Shown here piece by piece: positions 56,536-64,000 of a DNA stretch of 64,000 nt; position 1 is the stretch's first letter; every line of letters begins with the position of its first letter. The notes below the pieces were generated by a model. The model had not been told where the DNA came from and did no database searches. It saw only the letters and a list, made by a program, of their open reading frames with translations. Both the position numbers and the translations under genes were made by a program. Source of the DNA: Heterostelium album PN500 (lineage: Eukaryota > Evosea > Eumycetozoa > Acytosteliales > Acytosteliaceae); NCBI RefSeq assembly GCF_000004825.1, contig NW_008805071.1, positions 1 through 64,000 of the forward strand. The letters are read 5' to 3'.

Positions 56536-57232
56536 AATATTGATACTATTGATAATAATGATAATGAGTATAATACAATAATAAAATAAATAAAAATCTA
56601 GAATTCTAATTAGTTATATATATTTATATACAAAAGAAAATAAAAAACAAACAAATCTATCTATAAATTGTTTTTATAGATATCTAAACAAAATAATAAT
56701 AAATATCTAAAAATTTAGATTTTTCCAAATAAAATAAAAACTATTCATAAATATAAATAAAAATATTTATATGTATAATTAATTAGTTGTTACTTAAACA
56801 GTCTTTTTGTTATTGGCAATCAAAAAAACCAAAAACATAAAATTAAATTCAAATTAAATAAAATTTTTTAAAAGACTACAAAATTTGGTCTACAATATGA
56901 GAATTTGGGGGGTCTTGGCACTTTGTATTTTTGTGTAGACACAAAAATCTTTGCAAAATCGATTTGTGAAATTATTTTTGGTTCATTTATTTTGGGATTG
57001 CAAATTTTTAAAAGTTTTATTTGTTTTGGATGGGTTGACCAACAAAATGGAACAAACAACAAACTATTTATAAATATGTTAAATTTTTTTGAGACACAGA
57101 TGTGTGCAAATTCTGTGCTTTTCTTTTTCTTCATATCAGATTCTTTAAGACCTTTTTTTTTAGTTTTTAAAAAAAAACATAATAATTTAATAATCTATTT
57201 TTTGTTGATCTGTAGATTTTTTGTTTATTTAT
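56536..57232. other. Intergenic region
   Basis: Frames of 88 and 115 codons overlap here on opposite strands (56868-57134 and 56905-57252); neither has homology-like motifs or a credible start, and neither is called. Otherwise AT-rich. Confidence 0.45.
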
Positions 57233-57418
57233 TTAAAGTGATACAATTATAATATATATAATGATCCAAAATAAATGAATTAGAGCAAGAATTCCCATTC
57301 CTTTGTATATGATTCTCTGTTTCAATATTGTGATTCTCTCATCTTCAATAATGTCATGAATAAAGTTGGATGGATGTGTTAAGTATTGTATATGTTGTGT
57401 TGTCATTGGTATTTCTGG

Positions 57419-57476
<58 letters not shown>

Positions 57477-59102
57477 ACTAACATACTCGATTGTTGTTGA
57501 CCAATTTCATTATTATTTATATTTATGATTGTATTATTATTAATATCACCGCTATTACTATTATTACTATTGGTTATATTATTACTATTACTATTATTAC
57601 TATTGTTATTATTATTATTAATAATATTTAGACCAGCATTCAATTGTTGAATATGTTGAACACTTAGTATCTGTGATTTTACTCTTTGATAGTACAACTC
57701 ACAAGAATGATCTTGATTAAAGAGTGATCTAAAATTATATAATTTACTGAGGTGATGAATAAATGATTTATATCTTGATTCCACCGCCAATGTCTCTACG
57801 GGTATATATCTATTTAATTTAGCATCATAAAGATGTACATTTGGTGATAATAGTCCACTAAAATCATAAACAACAATCATGTTAGTCAGGTTATCATTTT
57901 AATATAATAATAATCTCAAAACTACTGCTACTACTACTAGTACTTACATTGAAAAACATTTAATATACACATGATCTACAAGTTTAGTGAATAAATAGCA
58001 TATGGGTAACTTTACTAAAGAATAAGGGTGAGCGTTGCGAGTGATTGTTCGCGGTGATAGAGAAGTGAATGTACAAGAGTGACCACCGCCAGTATGATAA
58101 AGAGAAAGTCGAGCATAACGAATGGGTGATGCGACATGATCGGAACGAGGTCGAACTCGTTGAGAACGGTCGTGAAGATTGGCTCTTCCTGTCGCTCGAT
58201 CTCGAGCGCGTCGATCATGATACGTGTGTCGGCGTGGAAGTAGCTGGCCGCCGCAAACGAGTAGCAACACACCGTCAGCGTCGACAGGTGTGGAGAGGGC
58301 GCGAATTGACGTTGGAGGTTGAGTGCGTGGACGGCTGCCCACGATGCGGCATTCGCTCCCATCGAGTGGCCCGTGAAAACAATGCGACGCGCTCCACAAC
58401 GGTAGGCGATCGACATGAGTTGCTGCACCGCCGAGAACATCCATTCGAAGCGCGCAATCGTCGCGTACAGCTGGTGTTCACGGTCGTAGTACTGCTTCTC
58501 AAAGAGACCGCATGCCACGTCCAGTTGGACGTCGTGCACGTCAACGCTGCCGGTGAACGCCACAAACAGATTATTGAGGTGGTCGAGTGCCACCAACATT
58601 TTCGTGCGAGTGTGTGGTGGTTTGTAGAAGGAGATTGCATTCAGAGGTATCGTGAATGAATGTGAAGCAACGAGACTAACGATATCTTTCTCGATGTTGA
58701 CATACGCCAGCTTCGAAAGGAATGCCGAAGTCAACATCAAGTGATCTTGAACCGATCGTCTCTCTACCTCTGTATCTAGAATCTGTTTATTATTCAACTG
58801 ACAAAGTTGAGCATTCGATATATGATCATATAATAACTCTATCCAATTATCATCTTGCTATAAAATTGTGATGTAATTTTTGGTAAAATTTTAATTAGTA
58901 AAATATTTGATGTTTTATTGATCAAAATCAAATAATATCAAAAAAAAAAACAACACACACACAAAAACATAAACACAAATACACACAATTTTATTAAAAT
59001 CTAAAAGAGTCTTTTTTACTAACTAAATAGAGATGTATCTTTAAAGTATAAAATAATATTTACCTTTATAATTTGATTATTAAATTCAACAGCTGTAGTC
59101 AT
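57233..59102 (-). CDS. Class 3 lipase-like protein with C-terminal TM segment
   Basis: Exon 1 is 59102-59064 (MTTAVEFNNQIIK), exon 2 begins 58857, and the last exon begins 57866. Exon 2 has a lipase class 3 fold with nucleophile elbow GHSMG (Ser near 178) and an Asp in NEFDLVP. The frame of exon 2 stops at 58015, while a different frame reads on through LVKLPICYLFTKLVDHVYIK to a good GTAAGT donor at 57949, then LLSPNVHLYDAKLNRYIPVE. An intron somewhere in 58015-58150 or a frame break is needed to join them; I could not choose between candidate donors. The tail has Asn and Gln tracts and ends in a hydrophobic segment. Likely an acylglycerol or phospholipid lipase on a membrane. Exon 2 is much richer in G and C than the flanks. 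Confidence 0.65.
57420..57475. repeat. (CAA/TTG)n polyglutamine tract
   Basis: About 19 consecutive Gln codons on the minus strand in the lipase-like gene. Confidence 0.95.
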
Positions 59103-59507
59103 ATTTTATATGTTGTTTTTTTTTCTTTTCTTGTTTGTTGGTAATTACCAACTGTGATCTGATGATTGTTACAAAATATATATGTTATGTATTATTACAA
59201 AAACTACACCTTTTTCAAAAAAAGGGTAATAAATAAATATATCTATTTATAAATATAAAAGATATTTAAAGCAGTGTACACTAAATTTCTTATTATTAAA
59301 TTTTAATTAAGACAACAATAAAAAAAAAAGAGGTTTTCTAGAATCAAAAAAACTGGTCAAAGTCCAGAAAAAAAAAATCAAATTTAAAAAAAAAAAATCA
59401 ATAATTTCGGGTATTTGACCAAGGCAAAAGCAAAATTCAATCGAAAGTTTAAAGTAGTACTTTCTTAAAAAATTATTGATATCTGGATAATTATAAATAT
59501 TTTATTT
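59103..59507. other. Intergenic region
   Basis: AT-rich with A runs at 59320 and 59385. No gene seen. Confidence 0.5.
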
Positions 59508-60519
59508 TTATTTGTGATAAAATTTATTATTATTTAATTTAAAGAAAATACTTTTAATTTGAAAAATATGATCCTCTTCTATTTCAATACTATTGACAGT
59601 ATCGTAGATGTTGGTAATTGATTCGATTGGTAATGATAGCTCTTTGGAGATTGCTGTCACTATCGATTGTTTATTGAGAGGTGATTGTACTTTTACTACT
59701 TTTATGCCATTCTTTACCTTTACATCGATAAAATAAGATTCAGGTTTATGTGAGGCTAGGTTATATCTTTCTGCGTAATCCAATGAATCGAAATCAATCA
59801 TTGGTGATTTATCAATTGATAGATTTGCATTTATATTTTGATTATTATTTAATAATGTTTTTGAACCACGAGATTTCTCATTATTCCATTGATACACTTG
59901 AAAAACTTTGAATTGACGAGTGTCCAAATCGATTTCAGTGTATTTTAATTTGAGTAGTTCACTATCAAACTCAAATGTTTCAATGGTTGCATAACTTCTA
60001 TTAACATGATTCTCAACATTTGTAATTATAGAGTTGGCCAATTCGAATTCCATAACAGAGAGTGTCTGTTGAAGAGCATTAATATGAACAGAGATAACTC
60101 TAAACAATAAGAGTGGGAAACAATGATTGTTATAATTGACAAGTGAAGGATAATCAGGAGTAATAGCTTTCGATAAACACAATGGTCTAGAAAAGCTTTC
60201 ATCTAATCCACTATCAGTCCATTCGCTACCTCCAACAACAGTATGTGAATACGTAAGTATATCAATCCAATCACTATGTTTCTTTTTAACAGCTTCTTTA
60301 AGCTAAATATATATAGATATTAATATTAAACTATATTATTTATAATATTATATAAGCTTTTACCTTATCCGCTATGAAATGATGATGATCAGTAACCATT
60401 CCCAAAATGGTATCAACCAACATATCCTTTTCATTTTCAATAGTTGGAATTATATAATCATCTTTTTTAATATCTTCACCAAAAGGGAAATATAAATAAT
60501 AAAATTGAAAAATAGTCAT
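59508..60519 (-). CDS. Unknown two-exon protein
   Basis: Exons 60519-60364 and 60302-59508, joined at AAG|GTAAAA and ATTTAG|CT in phase 0, giving 316 aa. No signal peptide or membrane segment. The N-terminal part has a short conserved-looking stretch (DTILGMVTDHHHFIADKLKEA); the middle is mixed helix; the C-terminal third is strand-like (SYFIDVKVKNGIKVVKVQSP, SIEIEEDHIFQIKSIFFKLN). The Asn-rich stretch (LLNNNQNINANLS) is a typical insertion. No family is recognised. The gap to the neighbouring gene is 170 bp, so promoters may be close. Confidence 0.65.
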
Positions 60520-60688
60520 TTATATTGTTAAAAATAATAATAATTTAATTAGATTTAGAGATAATTATTAATAAATTAAAGGTTAACAATTAAAAAGAAA
60601 ACAACAATTTTTTTTTTTTTTTGGCAACAAGAATGAACATTCTGTTTGTTTAAAAAAAAAAGGTTGTGGAAATTACAATTATTTATTG

Positions 60689-63046
60689 TTACCTATATTG
60701 TCTACTAGGAATTCCAATTTGTTGTCTATAAATATCAGATATGTCGTCGGTGGTGTTGGTTGTTGAATCGTTTGTTGGCTCTGTACTTAGAGTGGCAGAG
60801 GTTCTTCTCATATGATATCCGTTTTCTCTGGGTCTAGACTTTCTGTCATCCGATAGCTCACCGTCTTCTCGCTCACGCTTCACACTTTGTCGATTGCTTG
60901 GAATGCTGCTGGTCGGTCGTGATAAAGACTTTCGAGAGCTACCCATGATTTCACGCGTCAGTAAGGTGATGTCATCCTCTTCACGTTTAACACTCTTTCT
61001 GTTGTTGTTGTTGATGCTGATGTTGCTGTTGCTGCTTGTCAAAGTTCCAATATGATCCTCTCGTTTCACTGATTTTCTATTGTCACCAACACTACTACTC
61101 AACTCTGGTCTTTGATAACTCTTTCTATTATTATTGTCAGGTCGATGATGACTCTTTCTGTTGTCACTACCACCACTACTACCATTTACACGAGTGGTCA
61201 AAGTAGAGGTTGTTGTACTACTCAGCTCTGGTCTATGATAACTCTTTCTATTACTATCTGATCTTTGATGACTCTTTCTGTTATCGCTAATACCATTGGG
61301 TATTATTTCAGTTGTAGTAGTTGGCTCTTGTCGATGATAACTCTTTCGATTGTCACCATTCATATGCGAACTACCATTTGCATACCCTGGTCTGTGATGA
61401 CTTCTACGATTGTCAGTTGTTGTAGTAATGCTGCTGCTGCCGCTATCATTAATCTCTGGTCTATGATAGCTTTTTCGATTGTCAGATATCTCATGTCTAT
61501 ATTGACTCTTTCTGTTGTCTTCAAAAGGTGCAGTTTCAGTTCGATAGTGACTCCTTCTGTTGTCTTCAAAAGGTGCAGTTTCGGGTCGATAGTAACTCCT
61601 TCTGTTATCTTCCAATGGTGTAGTTTCAGGTCGGTACTGACTCCTTCTGTTATCTTGATGGTAAGGTTGTTGTCTGCTATCATAGTAAGGATCTGCTGGT
61701 GGTTGATTATAATAGTCGATTGGTCTTTCATGTTGTTGTTGTTGTTGTTGTGGTGGTGGTGGATATTGGTGGTGGTGGTTATGATATGGTGGGTACTGTT
61801 GATAATAATCATATCTTCGATTTGTTTCGTAATGTGGTGGATAATGATGATGTTGTTGTTGATAATAATAGTTGTAATAGCTGTCATAAGCACGATTATC
61901 ATGATATTGTGGTTGTTGTTGTTGAGTTGGTGGATATGCATATGCACGATTATCTGCAGGATGATGATGATGTTGATGAGGAGGAGGAGGAGGAGGTTGT
62001 TGTTGATTATAATGATTTTCAGGTGGTCTAGATTCAGGCGGGTTTGATTCGGGTGGTTTTGTCTCAGGTTGTCGTGGTTCAGTTGGTCTTGTTTCAGGTG
62101 GTTTAGTTTCTAGTGGTGGATTTTGAGGGTGTGTAGATGATGTTGATTCAGGTGGTGGTTGTTGTTGTTGTGGTTGTTGTTGTTGTTGTTGACCATATCT
62201 ATGGTCGTTATAATAGGGATCATTATATCTTTGTCTATTATAATAATCGTCGTATTCTCTCTGTCTATCGTAATAGTCTCTGTATGATTGTTGTTGATAA
62301 TATGCTTCTCGATCATAGTCTCTGTATTGTTGTTGTTGGTAGTGTGTTGATTGTTGCGTCGGGTAATCTCTATAATATGGATCCCTTGGTTGTTGATTAT
62401 AATGATCGTGGTGCTCAGAGTAACCTCTTTCATGAGGATTGCTATGTTGTTGTGATTCTGCTGGTGGATAATGTGTCGTAGATGTTAAAGATGGTGGTGG
62501 CGATGGTTTAGTATTCAATGGTGTATTTGTAGTAGAATCAGGACCTGGTGTTTGTTGTGGAGGTGGTTGTTGTTGTTGTTGTACTGTTGTTGATGTTAGT
62601 GTTGGAATTGGAGGTGTTGTAGATGTAGGTGCCGCAGTTGCCGCAGGTGGTGTATTAGTTGTTGTTGTTGTTGTTGTTGTTGTAGTTGTTGGTGGATGTT
62701 GTGAATAGTAGCTATGATGTTGTTGATTATAGTGATCACCCCAACGTTGATATTGATGATCATATTGATGGTTGTTATAATGATGATTATATGGTGGTGG
62801 TGGTGGTGATTGTTGATTATGATGCTGATGATTATGACTATGATTATGATAGGCATAGTCATTTGGAGGAGGTGCAGCTGCAGCAGCTTGTCTATAATCT
62901 CTATCTCTATCTCTATCCCTATCCCATTCTCTGTCCCTATTATTATCAGCAGCTAAAGGTGGTGGTGGAGGATGACCATGAGGTTGGTTTGCTACTTGTT
63001 GTTCAGGTTGATGTTTATCTTTGCCATACGAATAGGTATGACTCAT
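60689..63046 (-). CDS. Low-complexity protein with DNRKSxxRPE repeats
   Basis: 785 aa, single exon. The N-terminal two thirds are Gln/Pro/His/Tyr-rich with Thr and Pro runs (YNQQ, PPPPPY, TTTTTT). From about residue 480 a decapeptide-like unit recurs about 20 times: DNRRSQYRPE, DNRKSYHRPE, DNRKSHHRPD, NNRKSVKRED. The C-terminus is acidic/basic (REREDGELSDDRKSRPRE) and the start has a DRDRDRDRD run. Such RS/RD-rich, disordered proteins often bind RNA or act in condensates, but no domain proves that here. Each repeat has Ser flanked by Arg/Lys, so kinase sites are plausible. No paralog in the window. Confidence 0.75.
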   Translation of the reverse strand: MSHTYSYGKDKHQPEQQVANQPHGHPPPPPLAADNNRDREWDRDRDRDRDYRQAAAAAPPPNDYAYHNHSHNHQHHNQQSPPPPPYNHHYNNHQYDHQYQRWGDHYNQQHHSYYSQHPPTTTTTTTTTTTNTPPAATAAPTSTTPPIPTLTSTTVQQQQQPPPQQTPGPDSTTNTPLNTKPSPPPSLTSTTHYPPAESQQHSNPHERGYSEHHDHYNQQPRDPYYRDYPTQQSTHYQQQQYRDYDREAYYQQQSYRDYYDRQREYDDYYNRQRYNDPYYNDHRYGQQQQQQPQQQQPPPESTSSTHPQNPPLETKPPETRPTEPRQPETKPPESNPPESRPPENHYNQQQPPPPPPHQHHHHPADNRAYAYPPTQQQQPQYHDNRAYDSYYNYYYQQQHHHYPPHYETNRRYDYYQQYPPYHNHHHQYPPPPQQQQQQHERPIDYYNQPPADPYYDSRQQPYHQDNRRSQYRPETTPLEDNRRSYYRPETAPFEDNRRSHYRTETAPFEDNRKSQYRHEISDNRKSYHRPEINDSGSSSITTTTDNRRSHHRPGYANGSSHMNGDNRKSYHRQEPTTTTEIIPNGISDNRKSHQRSDSNRKSYHRPELSSTTTSTLTTRVNGSSGGSDNRKSHHRPDNNNRKSYQRPELSSSVGDNRKSVKREDHIGTLTSSNSNISINNNNRKSVKREEDDITLLTREIMGSSRKSLSRPTSSIPSNRQSVKREREDGELSDDRKSRPRENGYHMRRTSATLSTEPTNDSTTNTTDDISDIYRQQIGIPSRQYR

Positions 63047-63709
63047 TTTATATGTTGGGTTCTTTTTAAAAATTAATTATCTATTAGATCTATTAGATTT
63101 CTATACATTTTAGAATATTCTATATAAATATATTTTGAGTTTTAATAATTTTATCTCGAGCTGATGTGATTTTGAAAACTGAGTTGTGTTTGTTGATGAT
63201 TGTCAATCATTAATTTGAATTATAACCACACACATTGTTTACAAAAAAACAAAAAAATTAGATATTTTTATTTTTATAACATGTAATCTCAGATTTTTAT
63301 TGTCCATCCTATTTTCAAAAAAAATAAATAAAATTAGTACTTTTTTCCTACTCCTAAATGTTTTTTCTTAGGTGTGGCATCTTTAAGAGATCCTTCAAAT
63401 TTGTAAATTCTCTACCTTGAGTTTCTATCATTCTAATTTATTTATACTTAAGTAACTCTTTGAAAGTTAATAATTATGAAAGAAATTTCCGATATTTATA
63501 TGTTTCTGAATTCATCTTTTTTTTTCAATGCTTTTCAGAAATAAAAATAAATATAACATTTTGTGTTCAAAAAGGTAAAAGTTAAAAATTTACTATTGTT
63601 TTAATATATTTAAATTTAATATAAATAAAATACAATAAACATGGTTTGGTTTTGATTAAAAATAAATTTTATTTAATTTATTTTATTTTATTTATATTAT
63701 ATTAGTTAT
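63047..63709. other. Intergenic region
   Basis: AT-rich; no gene seen. Confidence 0.5.
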
Positions 63710-64000
63710 TTAAATTTGTTGAATTAAAAAGTGTGGCAAAACAATCTTTTGTTTGTGGAGCAAAGCTGGCTTCATTGAAGAGGTACATGCCGATGGCAAT
63801 ACAAAAGCAGACTCAGTGAAGGTGTTGACAAAGTTGAACATGTTGGAGATTGCAAAACCTGGGTTGGTCTTGTCAGTGTTACGTGTGGTGGTAGATACAA
63901 CCGAACAAGTCTTTACGTCGTAGAGGACGGTTTGAGCGGTTGTTTCAGTGGTGTTCAAGGCAGTAGCGTAGATATTGACTGGGAATTGACCAATCAAGGT
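63710..64000 (-). CDS. C-terminal end of an unknown protein, probably secreted
   Basis: Partial; the frame is open to the right edge with 96 codons visible and a stop at 63710. The sequence is Thr/Val-rich and strand-like (FPVNIYATALNTTETTAQTV, VKTCSVVSTTTRN, FAISNMFNFVNTFTESAFVL), with two cysteines. The style recalls Thr-rich secreted dictyostelid families such as DUF3430, but that name is a guess. The last 25 residues (KPALLHKQKIVLPHFLIQQI) look unlike the rest. Confidence 0.55.
   Translation of the reverse strand, partial: TLIGQFPVNIYATALNTTETTAQTVLYDVKTCSVVSTTTRNTDKTNPGFAISNMFNFVNTFTESAFVLPSACTSSMKPALLHKQKIVLPHFLIQQI

Noticed and set aside
56868-57252. Overlapping 88- and 115-codon frames on opposite strands
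   Set aside because: No recognisable motif, no splice extension; mutual shadows.
58069-58659. 196-codon plus-strand frame
   Set aside because: Antisense shadow of the GC-rich lipase exon; Arg/His/Val composition without motif.
61265-62481. Several long frames opposite the repeat protein
   Set aside because: Translated Gln/Asn/Thr codon repeats in other frames.

Overview
This window looks like nuclear DNA from a dictyostelid social amoeba other than D. discoideum. The evidence is very AT-rich intergenic DNA, short AT-rich GT..AG introns, homopolymer Gln/Asn/Thr tracts, an F-box/FNIP-repeat gene family, a STATa-type transcription factor, and retroelements sitting beside tRNA genes. The species is not identified from the sequence.

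Layout: 0-5 kb holds a truncated BED-like zinc-finger gene, a small two-exon C2H2 gene and an ankyrin-repeat gene with a nearby ankyrin-like scrap. 5-17 kb holds an F-box/FNIP gene, tRNA-Thr with an intron, two tandem two-TM membrane genes, a five-exon IGHMBP2-type helicase, a ubiquitin dimer gene whose second unit is damaged, and a second F-box/FNIP gene. 17-21 kb holds an inverted pair of near-identical 62-residue genes, a rearranged LINE beside tRNA-Phe, and a small secreted protein. 22-34 kb is the conserved block: STATa-like factor, nucleotide-sugar transporter, purple acid phosphatase, a third F-box/FNIP gene, a DUF1294-like membrane protein, ARPC4 and DENR. 34-48 kb is the retroelement-rich part: tRNA-Asn with an LTR element beside it, a fourth F-box/FNIP gene, two identical tRNA-Leu(AAG) genes each followed by LINE sequence, two secreted-protein genes and a BTB-TLDc pseudogene. 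47.8-64 kb holds a SAM methyltransferase, a fifth F-box/FNIP gene, F-box-type gene relics, tRNA-Leu(TAA) with an inverted broken copy, a motorless myosin TH1-domain protein, a class 3 lipase-like gene, an unknown two-exon gene, a low-complexity repeat protein and the C-terminal end of a further gene.

The most interesting pattern is around the tRNA genes. All six intact tRNA genes are followed, 16-28 nt past their 3' end, by CCGCATGCGG or a close variant (consensus CCGCAWGCG); the broken tRNA copy lacks it. Five of the six are also flanked downstream by a retroelement or a LINE 3'-end remnant. One LINE carries a perfect 56-bp inverted repeat, the kind of foldback expected from 5' inversion during target-primed reverse transcription. 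The five F-box/FNIP genes share one architecture, with a phase-1 intron between F-box exon and repeat exon. All gene models were made by eye from reading frames and splice sites; no database search was run.
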